Shown: in pieces, positions 32,374 through 40,872 of the stretch | How the letters are laid out: each line of letters begins with the position of its first letter | How positions within the stretch are numbered: the first letter of the stretch is position 1 | DNA from: JAJAZB01 sp965249815 | Lineage (GTDB): Bacteria > Bacteroidota > Bacteroidia > Cytophagales > Spirosomataceae | Reading direction: 5' to 3' | Length of the DNA stretch: 64,000 nt | Assembly (NCBI GenBank): GCA_965249815.1 | Contig: CBDFMV010000002.1 | Coordinates: 558,001 to 622,000 of the forward strand | Translations under genes and position numbers: made by a program | Notes under the pieces: generated by a model | Databases searched by the model: none | Told to the model about the DNA's origin: nothing | What the model saw: only the letters and a program-made list of their open reading frames with translations

Positions 32374-33282
32374 CTAAAATTTGAGCGCCTCCAGAATCCG
32401 GTCGAGGTCGTCCTGGGAAGTAAACGGAATTTTGATTTCCCCCTTGTTACGGTCGTCGGCTTTAATCGTCACTTTCGAGCCGAAGTGCGACGAGAGTTTG
32501 AATTGTAACGTGCGCATTTCCTGCTTCAGCGTGTGGGCTTTCCGCAAGGAAGGCTGGTGGTTTTCAGCCGCCTGCAATTCGCGAACCGCATCTTCCACCC
32601 GCCGAACGGACCAATCTTCCTCCACTATTTTCTTGAACAAACTCAACTGCACGTCCACGTTGTCGATGTTGATGATGGCGCGGGCGTGGCCCATCGAGAT
32701 TTTGTTGTCGCGCAGGGCGGCCTGGATGACCGGGGGCAACTTGAGCAGGCGGATGTAATTGTTGACCGTCGTGCGGTTTTTGCCCACGCGGTCGCCGAGT
32801 TCTTCCTGCTTCAGGTGGCACTCGCTGATGAGCCGCTGGTAGCTCACGGCGATTTCGATGGCGTTGAGGTTTTCGCGCTGAATGTTTTCAATCAGCGCCA
32901 TTTCGAGCATCTGCTGGTCGTCGGCGGTGCGGACGTAGGCCGGGATGTGCGTCAGGCCCGCCAGTTTGGAGGCCTGCAAGCGCCGTTCGCCCGAGATGAG
33001 CTGGTAGTGGTCGCGGCCCAGTTGGCGCACCGTAATCGGCTGGATGATGCCCTGCACCCGGATGGAGTCGGCCAGTTCGCGCAACGCGTCTTCGTCGAAG
33101 TGCGCCCGGGGCTGAAACGGGTTGGTTTCAACGAGGTTGACGTTGATCTCGCTCATCGAACTGACGGTTTCGAGCGGATTGGGCTTGGAAGGCCGGTTGG
33201 TCGATTCGCTGTCCTGCAGCAAAGCGCCCAGTCCGCGGCCCAGGCCGACGCGTTTCTTATTGGTGTTGAGTTGCTCTGCCAA
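32374..33282 (-). CDS. parB: Chromosome partitioning protein ParB
   Basis: 302 residues. N-terminal GRGLGALL motif for ParA contact, the CTPase/clamp region (NPFQPRAHFDEDALRELADSI, ISGERRLQASKLAG, MALIENIQRENLNAIE), the KorB-type helix-turn-helix (VGKNRTTVNNYIRLLKLPP) and a C-terminal dimerisation part. It binds parS sites near the origin and loads SMC. It is downstream of parA with a hairpin between. No complete parS is visible in the window. Confidence 0.96.
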   Translation of the reverse strand: MAEQLNTNKKRVGLGRGLGALLQDSESTNRPSKPNPLETVSSMSEINVNLVETNPFQPRAHFDEDALRELADSIRVQGIIQPITVRQLGRDHYQLISGERRLQASKLAGLTHIPAYVRTADDQQMLEMALIENIQRENLNAIEIAVSYQRLISECHLKQEELGDRVGKNRTTVNNYIRLLKLPPVIQAALRDNKISMGHARAIINIDNVDVQLSLFKKIVEEDWSVRRVEDAVRELQAAENHQPSLRKAHTLKQEMRTLQFKLSSHFGSKVTIKADDRNKGEIKIPFTSQDDLDRILEALKF

Positions 33283-33327
33283 AGTCGGTAGGTCGGTTTT
33301 CGGGTGGAAAGTCGTTCTTTAAAAGGG

Positions 33328-33391
33328 GTGCTTCGTGCCTGGTTGGTCGTGCCTCGTTTCCCGACTATGCACGAGCAACCCGGCACGAAGC
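33328..33391. repeat. Inverted repeat between parA and parB, family of 4188-4261
   Basis: Arm 33328-33352 and arm 33369-33391 pair at 21 of 23 positions. The left arm matches the left arm at 4188-4212 at 23 of 25 positions. It starts 2 bases past the parA stop. No T-tract. Confidence 0.85.
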
Positions 33392-33392
33392 C

Positions 33393-34172
33393 CTACTCCT
33401 GCGCCACGAAGCCATTTTTGGCCAGAATCTCCCGCGCCAGGTTGAGGTAGCTCACGGCCCCTTTCGAGTCGACGTCGTGGGCGATGGCGGGCACGCCGAA
33501 ACTCGGGGCCTCCGAAAGCCGGATGTTGCGCGGGATAATCGTGTTGAAAACCATGTTCTGGAAGTGGGCTGTCACTTCGCCCACCACTTGGTTCGAGAGG
33601 CGCACGCGCAGGTCGTACATCGTCAGCAGGATGCCCTCGATGGTGAGGCCCGTGTTGAGCCGCGACTGGATGATTTTAATCGTGTTCAGCAGTTTGCCGA
33701 GGCCCTCGAGGGCGAAGTATTCGCACTGCACCGGAATGATGACCGAATCGGAGGCCGTCAGGCTGTTGATCGTAATCAACCCCAGCGAGGGCGAGCAGTC
33801 GATAATCACGAAATCGTACTCCTCGCGGATGGGAGCGAGGGCGTCCTTCATTTTCTCCTCCCGGCTTTTCAGGTTGATCATCTCGATTTCGGCCCCCACC
33901 AAATCGATGTGCGAGGGGATCAGGTCAAGGTTCGGCATTTCGGTGTGGATGATGATGTCGGTCGCCCGGACGCCATCCACCATGCACTCGTAAATACTGT
34001 TTTCAATTTCCTTCGGGTTGTAGCCCAGCCCGGACGTGGAATTGGCCTGGGGGTCGGCATCCACGATGAGCGTTTTAAATTCGAGGGCGGCCAGGCTGGC
34101 GGCGAGGTTGATGGTGGTGGTCGTTTTTCCGACGCCTCCCTTCTGGTTGGCAATCGCGATGACTTTACCCAT
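33393..34172 (-). CDS. parA: Chromosome partitioning ATPase ParA
   Basis: 259 residues. Deviant Walker A NQKGGVGKTTTTINL, VDADPQANSTSGLG (switch I region) and IIDCSPSLGLITINSL (Walker B). A ParA of the Soj type that moves origins in concert with ParB. It begins the par block. Upstream are a long hairpin and two parS half-site-like sequences. Confidence 0.97.
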   Translation of the reverse strand: MGKVIAIANQKGGVGKTTTTINLAASLAALEFKTLIVDADPQANSTSGLGYNPKEIENSIYECMVDGVRATDIIIHTEMPNLDLIPSHIDLVGAEIEMINLKSREEKMKDALAPIREEYDFVIIDCSPSLGLITINSLTASDSVIIPVQCEYFALEGLGKLLNTIKIIQSRLNTGLTIEGILLTMYDLRVRLSNQVVGEVTAHFQNMVFNTIIPRNIRLSEAPSFGVPAIAHDVDSKGAVSYLNLAREILAKNGFVAQE

Positions 34173-34230
34173 GGGTACGGTTGGTTACGGGAGGTCAAAT
34201 ATCCGCCTTTGACCGGGATTTCCAAAGGAG

Positions 34231-34257
34231 TGTTTCACAAAAAAAAGGCGTTTCACG
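34231..34257. other. Two direct half-site-like parS sequences
   Basis: TGTTTCAC (34231-34238) and CGTTTCACG (34249-34257) resemble half of the parS consensus TGTTTCACGTGAAACA but are direct, not inverted, repeats. They lie upstream of parA; weak evidence only. Confidence 0.25.
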
Positions 34258-34262
34258 AAGTC

Positions 34263-34348
34263 AATGAATGAAGCAGAGAAGGAGCGAATGAATGAATAGA
34301 AAGACAGCTTGTCATTCACTCATTCGCTCCTTCTCTGCTTCATTCATT
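34263..34348. repeat. 34-bp inverted repeat (one mismatch) upstream of parA
   Basis: Arm 34263-34296 pairs with 34315-34348 at 33 of 34 positions; loop 18 bases. The arms carry AATGAATGAA twice and GAGCGAATGA, shared with 31542-31581. Between parA and the radical SAM gene on the same strand. Confidence 0.9.
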
Positions 34349-34354
34349 GAAAAA

Positions 34355-35380
34355 TTATCCCCACACCGTCGTGCCTTCCGTGCAGTTTTTGCACATCTCG
34401 ATTTCGGTGCGCGACTGAATCAGCGACTGCCGAAAGTGGCGGTACGGCTCTGAAAACCAGAGGTTTTTGAAGGACTGATTTTTCAAATCGCCCAGCCGGT
34501 GGTCGGCGTCCTTGTCGAAGCAGCAGGGCACCACGAGGCCGTCCCAGGTGATCACGCAGGAGTGCCACATTTTCCAGCAGTGATCGAGCAGGCGATTTTT
34601 GATGGCGTAGGTGCCGTCGGGTTTCTGGGCGTAGCGCGAGTAGCGGTCGATGGTCGGAATGAGCGGATCGCCCTTTTCGTAGTCGTAAATCTGGGCGGTT
34701 TTCAGGCCCACTTCGTCCACGCCGAGTTCTTTCGCCAGTTTTTGCACGTCGGCAATCTGGTGCTCGTTGGGCCGCACCACCAGAAACTGGAAAATCACGT
34801 GCGGGGTCTTCGACTTCAATTCCTGTTTCCACTTTAGCACGTTCCGCGTGCCTTCGATGACCTTGTGCAGTTTGCCGCCCACGCGGTACTGCTGGTACAC
34901 GTCCTGGGTGGTGCCATCGATGGAAATGATGAGCCGGTCGAGGCCGCTCTCCACGGTTTTGCGGGCGTTGGCGTCGGTCAGGTAGTGGGCGTTGGTGCTG
35001 GTGGCGGTGTAAATGCCCTTTTTGCTGGCGTACTGCACCAGGTCCAGAAACTGCGGATGCAGGTACGGCTCGCCCTGGAAGTAGAAAATCAGGTAGGCGA
35101 GCGTGTCGCCGAGTTCGTCCATCGTCCGGCGGAACAGGTCGCCTTCGAGCATGCCCGTCGGGCGGGTAAACGAGCGCAGGCCGCTGGGGCATTCGGGGCA
35201 GCGCAGGTTGCAGGAAGTTGTCGGCTCAAACGAGAGCGCCACCGGCAGACCGCGTTGCACGGCCCGGCGCGTAAGCTTCGATTCGACGTAGCTACCGACC
35301 ACCTTTAGGCCGTTCCACACCCGGCGGGAAGTGAGTTTGCCCAAAAAATTCAGCCCATCGGTCAGGTTTCGGTTCATCAA
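34355..35380 (-). CDS. Radical SAM / SPASM domain protein
   Basis: 341 residues. The SAM cluster motif is CNLRCPEC (C57, C61, C64: CX3CX2C), followed by YFQGEPYLHP, and STNAHYL and LIISIDGTTQDVYQQYRVGG typical of the barrel. The SPASM tail is CWKMWHSCVITWDGLVVPCCFD and CKNC with auxiliary cluster Cys. These enzymes modify peptides or small molecules. No precursor peptide is recognised nearby. Many Bacteroidota have a lone copy with such a tail, perhaps for glycan or cofactor synthesis. Confidence 0.9.
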   Translation of the reverse strand: MMNRNLTDGLNFLGKLTSRRVWNGLKVVGSYVESKLTRRAVQRGLPVALSFEPTTSCNLRCPECPSGLRSFTRPTGMLEGDLFRRTMDELGDTLAYLIFYFQGEPYLHPQFLDLVQYASKKGIYTATSTNAHYLTDANARKTVESGLDRLIISIDGTTQDVYQQYRVGGKLHKVIEGTRNVLKWKQELKSKTPHVIFQFLVVRPNEHQIADVQKLAKELGVDEVGLKTAQIYDYEKGDPLIPTIDRYSRYAQKPDGTYAIKNRLLDHCWKMWHSCVITWDGLVVPCCFDKDADHRLGDLKNQSFKNLWFSEPYRHFRQSLIQSRTEIEMCKNCTEGTTVWG

Positions 35381-35722
35381 TCAAAAGAAAAAGTTGGCGG
35401 ACTCAGGGGCGAAGATACCCCGGTTTTGTGGAGGCCCAGCGCAAATTGGTGTCACAAAAAAAAAGAGGCCCTTTTCGAGCCGGAAAACGGCGGCTTCCTC
35501 ATAAAAGTTGTGTTCAACACAACGTTAACAAACTCAGGTCGCTGAGTGGAGCCAACCAATGATTTGTTTAGGTTTTAGCACGGGAAAACTTGAAACAACG
35601 GTTTTTACTTCCACAAAAACGGGGTAGCTTTACCCAGCGCTCGCTATTCGTTAAATGGGGTCTCGGAGTTTTGGGCCACGTGGCAGGTTGTCAGCCCCCG
35701 CTAAATTTGGTGAGTTACTGCC
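35381..35722. promoter_or_regulatory. Divergent spacer with an operator-like palindrome
   Basis: In this 342-base gap GTTGTGTT-C-AACACAAC (35507-35523) is a perfect 8-1-8 palindrome. TAAATTTG (35702-35709) is a -7 promoter 13 bases before the response-regulator ATG at 35723. I see no small gene here. Confidence 0.5.
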
Positions 35723-36193
35723 ATGAAACAACAACGAAAAATTGTTCTGGTGGCCGAAGACGACCCCGACGACCGCCTTCTGTTGCAGGAAGCGTTCGAG
35801 GAAAAAGGGTACGAAGTGCCCCTGCATTTCGTCAACGACGGCGTCGAACTCATCGACTACCTCGTGCAGGTGGGCGAAGGCAGCGGCCCCTGGCCGTCGG
35901 TCATCCTGCTCGACATCAACATGCCCCGCATGAACGGCCTCCAGGCCCTGGAGCGCATCAAGTCGCACTCGCGGATGAAGACCATCCCCTGCGCCATGCT
36001 GAGTACCTCGACCAGCCCCGACATGGTGGCGCTCGCCTACCAGCTCGGAGCCAGTTCGTATTTTCAGAAACCCGCCACGTTCCAGGAAATGGTCGAACTG
36101 GCCGGGGTTATTCACCTTTCCTGGCTTTCGTTGCCGCACAACATAGTCGGGGCCGCCCAGGCCCTGACGCTCAATTACTTCAGCAAAGAGTGA
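35723..36193 (+). CDS. Single-domain response regulator (CheY/Rcp1-like)
   Basis: 156 residues. Acidic pair EDD (12-14), phospho-acceptor D64 in VILLDINMPRMNG, Ser/Thr in MLSTSTSP (94-96) and Lys in SSYFQKP (K116). There is no output domain, so it would signal through protein contacts or a phosphorelay. An adjacent kinase gene is absent. Cytosolic. Confidence 0.92.
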   Translation: MKQQRKIVLVAEDDPDDRLLLQEAFEEKGYEVPLHFVNDGVELIDYLVQVGEGSGPWPSVILLDINMPRMNGLQALERIKSHSRMKTIPCAMLSTSTSPDMVALAYQLGASSYFQKPATFQEMVELAGVIHLSWLSLPHNIVGAAQALTLNYFSKE

Positions 36194-36309
36194 TTCCTGA
36201 GAGCCGAACGGCCCCAGCGCCTGCCGTTGCCTAAGTAACCGGCTCAATTTGCACGGGTTTTGACAAAGAATCGATAGGTTCGCGGGGAAACCATTCCGCG
36301 TACCTACCC

Positions 36310-37443
36310 ATGCATCCAGCGCCAGCTTCTGCTGAATCCGAACAGGAAAAACTCGCCCAACTCGCCCTGCGCCTGACCCCCGGCGTGGGCGACGTGTTGC
36401 TGCGCTACCTCATCAGTGCCTTCGGTTCGGCGGCGGGCGTGCTGGCGGCGAGGCACGGCAAACTCGAGAGAGTGCGCGGCATCGGGCCGGGCCTTTCGCA
36501 GGTGATTCTCAAAAAAACAGCCTTTGCCGAAGCCGAAAACCTGCTCATCCGCGCCAACCGCGAGGGCGTCCGGCTTTTGTTTTACACCGACCCCGACTAC
36601 CCCGAACGGATGCGCCGCCTCTACGACGCCCCGACGCTCCTGTTTTACCACGGCACCGCCGACCTCAATGCCCCGCGTACGGTGGCCATCGTGGGCACGC
36701 GCCAGGCTACCGACTACGGCAAACGCGTGACGGAAGACATCGTGGAAAGTTTGCAGAAACACCACGTCCTCGTGGTGAGTGGCCTGGCCTTCGGCATCGA
36801 CATCGCCGCCCACCGCGCCAGCCTGCGCGTGGGCCTGCCCACGGTGGGCGTGATGGCCAGCGGCTCCGACGTGTTTTACCCGGCCAGCCACGCTAAAACG
36901 GCCCGGCAGATGCAGGAAACCGGCGGGCTGCTGACCGAACACCCCTTCGGCACCCAGCCCGACCCGCGCTTTTTCGCCGCCCGCAACCGCATCATCGCCG
37001 GGCTTTCCGACGCCATCATCGTGGTGGAATCGGCCAAAAAAGGGGGTGGCCTCATCACCGCCGAGTACGCCAACAACTACCACCGCGACGTGCTGGCCGT
37101 GCCCGGCGACCTGCGTCGGCCCTTTTCGGAAGGCTGCAACGACCTCATCCGCCGCAACAAAGCCCTCATTTACACGGACGTGAGCGCGCTCGAAGAAGCC
37201 CTGAATTGGGAAGTCGACGGGAAAACGCCGGTCCGGCCCACGCAACCGACGATTGATTTTTCGCAGTTTACCGACGAAGAAAGCCAGGTGCTGGCGTTGT
37301 TGAGGCAGGGCGGGGACGTTCACGTGGATGACCTGGCCCACCGCTCCAACCTGCCCCACGCCCGCCTGGCCCCGCTGCTGCTCAACCTCGAATTTCAGGG
37401 ATTCGTGAAAACCTTGCCGGGGAAACGCTACGCGCTGTTGTGA
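36310..37443 (+). CDS. dprA: DNA-processing protein DprA
   Basis: 377 residues. N-terminal helical SAM-like region (LTPGVGDVLLRYLISAFGS with RGIGPG), the Rossmann core (VAIVGTRQATDYG, VVSGLAFGIDIAAHRASL, VMASGSDVFYP, NRIIAGLSDAIIVVESAKKGGGLITAEYA, VPGDLRRP) and a C-terminal winged helix (VLALLRQGGDVHVDDLA). DprA loads RecA on incoming single-stranded DNA in transformation. It is separated by 29 bases from the J-domain gene, so they are probably co-transcribed. Confidence 0.96.
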   Translation: MHPAPASAESEQEKLAQLALRLTPGVGDVLLRYLISAFGSAAGVLAARHGKLERVRGIGPGLSQVILKKTAFAEAENLLIRANREGVRLLFYTDPDYPERMRRLYDAPTLLFYHGTADLNAPRTVAIVGTRQATDYGKRVTEDIVESLQKHHVLVVSGLAFGIDIAAHRASLRVGLPTVGVMASGSDVFYPASHAKTARQMQETGGLLTEHPFGTQPDPRFFAARNRIIAGLSDAIIVVESAKKGGGLITAEYANNYHRDVLAVPGDLRRPFSEGCNDLIRRNKALIYTDVSALEEALNWEVDGKTPVRPTQPTIDFSQFTDEESQVLALLRQGGDVHVDDLAHRSNLPHARLAPLLLNLEFQGFVKTLPGKRYALL

Positions 37444-37472
37444 GTACGTTCTGAGGCTGAACTTTTGACTGC

Positions 37473-38342
37473 TTGCAAGACTATTACGAACTTCTCGGCC
37501 TGCCCGCCACGGCTACCGCCGCCGAAATCCGGGCGGCGTACCGGCGGCTGGCCCTGCGCTGGCACCCCGATACCAACGCGGGCGATGCCGCCGCCGAGGC
37601 GCACTTCAAGCGCCTCAACGAGGCGTACCAGATTCTGGGCGATGCCGAACGCCGCGCCCGCTACGACCTCAGCCGCTGGTACGCCGCCCAGGGCCAGACG
37701 CCACCTCCCCAACCCACCCGGCATCCCGCCGACCGCCGCCGACCCCCGGCGGGCTACACGCCCCCGCCCCCGGCACCCGCCTACCGTGCGCCCACCCGTG
37801 GCGAGTGGGGGCTTTGGGTGCGCTGGGGCCTCGCGTTGGCAGTGTTCGTGACCCTGCTGGTGCTCGCCAAGGAGCCAGTGGATCGCTGGCACGCCGTGCG
37901 CGAATACCGCGAGGCCGAAACCTTGCTGGCCGAAGGCGATACCGCCGAGGCATTGATTCAATTGTCAGAAGCGGTTTTTCACCAGCACAACTTTGCAGCG
38001 GCCTACCGACGGCGCGGCGAACTGCTGCGTCAGCGGGTGGGCAGCGAATTGCTGGCTTACCAGGATTTGAAAGCAGCGCTAAACTTTGCTGAAACCGATC
38101 GGGACCCCGAATTGCGCCTCGAACTCACCCTCGCCTGCCTGAAAGTGGGCAAAATGGCCGAGGCCGAACTCCACGCCACCCGGGCCATCCGCCTCGACCC
38201 GATTTTCGTCCGGGCCTACCTGGCGCGGGGCCTGGCCCGCCACGAACAAGGCAACGTAACCGGGGCGTGCGAAGACTGGCACCAGGCGATGGATTTGGGT
38301 GAAAACGCCGCCCGCGAGTTGATGGAGACGTATTGTAAGTAG
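37473..38342 (+). CDS. J-domain protein with membrane segment and TPR repeats
   Basis: 289 residues with a TTG start (the J-domain begins at residue 3: YYELLGLPATATAAEIRAAY). The HPD motif (RWHPDTNAG) is present. A Pro-rich linker (about 75-108) leads to a membrane segment (WVRWGLALAVFVTLLVLA, near 112-130), followed by TPR-like helices (EALIQLSEAVFHQHN, then AELHATRAIRLDPIFVRAYLARGLARHEQG). It would recruit Hsp70 to the membrane. It lies downstream of dprA. Partner proteins are unknown. Confidence 0.85.
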   Translation: MQDYYELLGLPATATAAEIRAAYRRLALRWHPDTNAGDAAAEAHFKRLNEAYQILGDAERRARYDLSRWYAAQGQTPPPQPTRHPADRRRPPAGYTPPPPAPAYRAPTRGEWGLWVRWGLALAVFVTLLVLAKEPVDRWHAVREYREAETLLAEGDTAEALIQLSEAVFHQHNFAAAYRRRGELLRQRVGSELLAYQDLKAALNFAETDRDPELRLELTLACLKVGKMAEAELHATRAIRLDPIFVRAYLARGLARHEQGNVTGACEDWHQAMDLGENAARELMETYCK

Positions 38343-38409
38343 CCGGAAGTTGGTCAGGTATGCGTCCAGGACAGGATGTACCGGCGGAAAACGGCTCACA
38401 GTCCACTTC

Positions 38410-39267
38410 TCAAAGGTGCCGGGCAAACGCCGTGAGAGTCGTGGTGGGTTTGCCGAGGTCGGCCCACGTGCGTTCGGCTTCGAAGGGTTCGGGGTAGCCG
38501 TTGAGGGCTTCGAGTATGTGCGCCCCGTAATCGGCCTGACGGCTGAAACGGCCGAAAAAGCGCAGCAACCCCATCGGCAACGTGAGCACGGAAAGGCGCT
38601 TGCGGGCGTAATTTTTAACGAAAACCTGGGCCGCTTCGGCGTAAGTCAGCGCCTCCGTCCCCTGCACCACGTACTCGCGGCAGTCGGTGCCCGTGCGCCG
38701 GAACGCCCGGGTCACCTGCTTGCCGTAATCGTGCGCGGCGATGAACCAGAGCTTCACGTCCGATTTTCCGCCGAGCAGCAGGCGGCCACCCTGCACCTGC
38801 GCGGGCAGGGTTTCCATGAACGTGCTCGCGTAGAAAATCGCGTACGGGATGCCTGAAGCCTTCAGTTTCCGCACGGCTTCGCGCTTGACGTCGAACGCCC
38901 ACCAGTTGAAACCATTCATGCCCTGGTACCGCATCACAATCGACGACAGGTAGCCGATGCGCCGGATGCCCGTTTTCCGGGCCGCTTCGAGCAGGTGATC
39001 GAGGCCGTCGGTTTCGGTGTGAAAATCGCCCGGTCGCTCGGTTTGCAGCACCGACAGGTTAAGGTACACGGCTTCCTGCCCGCGCAGGCCCGCCGTCAGG
39101 CTGTCGACGTCGCGCAGGTCGGCCCGCACAACGCGCGCCATCGGGAACAGCTTGCGGGCCTGTTCGGGGTGCCGGGCCAGAAGGGTGACGGTGAATCCGG
39201 CGTTGATGAGTTCCTGGGTGACGGGTCGGCCAAGCAAACCCGTCGCGCCGATGACGGCGATGCGCAT
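38410..39267 (-). CDS. NmrA-like / atypical SDR NAD(P)-binding protein
   Basis: 285 residues. GATGLLGRPVTQELI is the dinucleotide motif and LLARHP the second strand; YLSSIVMRYQGMN replaces the YxxxK motif of classical SDRs, so catalysis is uncertain. Such proteins act as redox sensors or as epimerase-like enzymes. Upstream is a word-repeat spacer and then pyrE on the same strand. Confidence 0.85.
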   Translation of the reverse strand: MRIAVIGATGLLGRPVTQELINAGFTVTLLARHPEQARKLFPMARVVRADLRDVDSLTAGLRGQEAVYLNLSVLQTERPGDFHTETDGLDHLLEAARKTGIRRIGYLSSIVMRYQGMNGFNWWAFDVKREAVRKLKASGIPYAIFYASTFMETLPAQVQGGRLLLGGKSDVKLWFIAAHDYGKQVTRAFRRTGTDCREYVVQGTEALTYAEAAQVFVKNYARKRLSVLTLPMGLLRFFGRFSRQADYGAHILEALNGYPEPFEAERTWADLGKPTTTLTAFARHL

Positions 39268-39269
39268 TT

Positions 39270-39362
39270 CAGTTCACAGTTTACAGTTCGCGGTCAACAG
39301 TTTACAGGATGTGTGGTTCAACTCCTCAGTTTTCTGCCAACTGTGAACTGCACCCTGTGAAC
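39270..39362. repeat. Imperfect inverted word repeat between pyrE and the SDR-like gene
   Basis: The words CAGTTCACAGTTTACAGTT (39280 region) and the inverse AACTGTGAACTG (near 39340) and CCTGTGAACCGG pair imperfectly. A further copy CAACAGTTTACAGG occurs near 39297. Confidence 0.55.
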
Positions 39363-39366
39363 CGGC

Positions 39367-40008
39367 TCAAACGCCCCATCCCGCCGGGTCCTTGCGCCAG
39401 GCTGCCAGCGCATCGAGTTGATTTTCAGCAATGTAATTCAGCGAAGCGGCTTCTTCGAGCAGGGCTTCGTAATTGCTCAGGCAGTGGAGCGTGATGTGTT
39501 TTTCGGCAAAATTCCGCTCGGCGGTAGCAAAGCCGTACGTAAAAATGGCCGCCATGCCGAGGATGTTGGCCCCCGCCTCGCGCAGGGCGTCGGCCGCACG
39601 AAGTGAACTGCCGCCCGTCGAAACGAGGTCTTCCAGAATCACCACGCGCTGGGCGGGTTCGATGTGGCCCTCGATTTGGTTGTTGAGGCCGTGTTTTTTG
39701 GGTTCGGGCCGCACGTAAATAAACGGCAGGCCGATTTCGTCGGCCACAAGCACACCCTGCGGGATGCCCGCCGTGGCCACGCCCGCGATGGCTTCCACGT
39801 CGGGGAAGGCGCTGCTGATGGTTTCGGCCAGGGCGTGTTTGATGAACGTGCGCACGTCGGGGTAGGAAAGGGCCAGCCGGTTGTCGCAGTAAATGGGCGA
39901 ATTCCAGCCCGAACTCCAGTGAAACGGTTGGTCAGGACTCAGGCGAATGGCTTTGATTTCCAGCAACATCCGGGCAATTTGCCGGGCGAGGGTCGGGTTG
40001 GGGGTCAT
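39367..40008 (-). CDS. pyrE: Orotate phosphoribosyltransferase
   Basis: 213 residues. Conserved lead DQPFHWSSGWNSPIYCDNR, then IAGVATAGIPQG, YVRPEPKKHGLNNQIEG (the Lys-rich flexible loop), and VVILEDLVSTGGSSLRAADALREAGA, the PRPP-binding motif. It adds ribose phosphate to orotate in pyrimidine synthesis. A -7 promoter ends 4 bases before the ATG, which suggests a leaderless message. Confidence 0.97.
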   Translation of the reverse strand: MTPNPTLARQIARMLLEIKAIRLSPDQPFHWSSGWNSPIYCDNRLALSYPDVRTFIKHALAETISSAFPDVEAIAGVATAGIPQGVLVADEIGLPFIYVRPEPKKHGLNNQIEGHIEPAQRVVILEDLVSTGGSSLRAADALREAGANILGMAAIFTYGFATAERNFAEKHITLHCLSNYEALLEEAASLNYIAENQLDALAAWRKDPAGWGV

Positions 40009-40012
40009 GCGG

Positions 40013-40020
40013 CAAAACTA
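40013..40020 (-). promoter_or_regulatory. -7 promoter element for pyrE, leaderless layout
   Basis: TAGTTTTG on the minus strand, followed by CCGC and the ATG at 40008. Confidence 0.6.
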
Positions 40021-40053
40021 CGCACGAAATTGCAAACCAACGGGCGGAGGCCG

Positions 40054-40061
40054 TATTTTTG
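40054..40061 (+). promoter_or_regulatory. -7 promoter element for the NUDIX gene
   Basis: TATTTTTG; the transcript would begin near 40068 and carry the hairpin 40070-40136 in its leader. Confidence 0.55.
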
Positions 40062-40069
40062 CGGTTAGC

Positions 40070-40136
40070 AGTTGGCAGTTTCCAGTTGGCAAAATCATTT
40101 GTAATCTTGCCAACTGCCAACTGGAAACTGCCAACT
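40070..40136. repeat. Perfect 22-bp inverted repeat in the pyrE/NUDIX divergent spacer
   Basis: Arm 40070-40091 pairs exactly with 40115-40136; loop 23 bases. The arms are built from AGTTGGCAGTT and CCAGTTGGC. It ends 7 bases before the NUDIX ATG. The word AGTTGGCAGTT occurs again at 63115-63193. Confidence 0.9.
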
Positions 40137-40142
40137 CTTCCC

Positions 40143-40838
40143 ATGACCATTTTCATCAACGACCGGCCCCTGCGCCTGACCGACGCCCAGCGCGCCGAAC
40201 TGCTTGACCAGAAAAGTGATTACGACGGGGTGATCGACGCCCGCCTCGAAGCCCTCCGGCCCGGTGTACTGACGGGCCACGTGCTGGTGCTCAACGCCAC
40301 CCCCGCCACCGTGGACCGGGTACTGGTGCTGCTACTCAACGGCGAAGACGCGGAGTTGCAGTCGCTGACGCTGAGCGTTTCGGCCAAAAAAGAAGCCCAG
40401 GAGCGGTTGAAAAGCCATTTCCGGGTGGTGAAAGCCGCCGGGGGCGTCGTGTTTGACGGCGACCGGATGCTGCTCATGTACCGCCTCAAGCGCTGGGATT
40501 TGCCCAAAGGCAAACTCGACGAGGGCGAACGCTCGAAGGTGGCCGCCGTGCGCGAAGTGGAGGAAGAAACCGGCGTGGTGGCCCACCTCGACGAAAAAAT
40601 CTGCACGACCTGGCACACCTACACCCACAACGGCAACCGGGTGCTCAAACGCACGAAGTGGTACCGCATGAGATGCGTCGATGCCGCCAATATGGCCCCG
40701 CAGTGGGAGGAAAACATCGAACGGCTGGCCTGGATGGACAAAAAAGAAGCCCGGAACGCGCTCGTGGATTCGTACAGTTCCATCCGCTACGTGTTCGACC
40801 GCCTTTGGAAACAGGAGTCAGTTGAGAACTGGCCGTAG
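40143..40838 (+). CDS. NUDIX hydrolase with N-terminal extension
   Basis: 231 residues. The start ATG at 40143 directly follows the hairpin. Residues 1-100 are an uncharacterised domain (FINDRPLRLTD, TGHVLVLNATPATVDRVL). The NUDIX domain follows: KAAGGVVFDGDRMLLMYRLKRWDLPKGKLDEG and REVEEETGV. The Nudix box G-x5-E-x7-R-E-x-x-E-E-x-G is complete. It hydrolyses nucleoside diphosphate-X compounds, substrate unknown. Confidence 0.9.
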   Translation: MTIFINDRPLRLTDAQRAELLDQKSDYDGVIDARLEALRPGVLTGHVLVLNATPATVDRVLVLLLNGEDAELQSLTLSVSAKKEAQERLKSHFRVVKAAGGVVFDGDRMLLMYRLKRWDLPKGKLDEGERSKVAAVREVEEETGVVAHLDEKICTTWHTYTHNGNRVLKRTKWYRMRCVDAANMAPQWEENIERLAWMDKKEARNALVDSYSSIRYVFDRLWKQESVENWP

Positions 40839-40872
40839 GCGAAGTACAACGAATCAAGCCTTCTCCCACGCC

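Noticed and set aside
34231..34257. parS sites upstream of parA
   Set aside because: Only two direct half-site-like sequences are present and no full palindrome, so I do not claim a ParB site.
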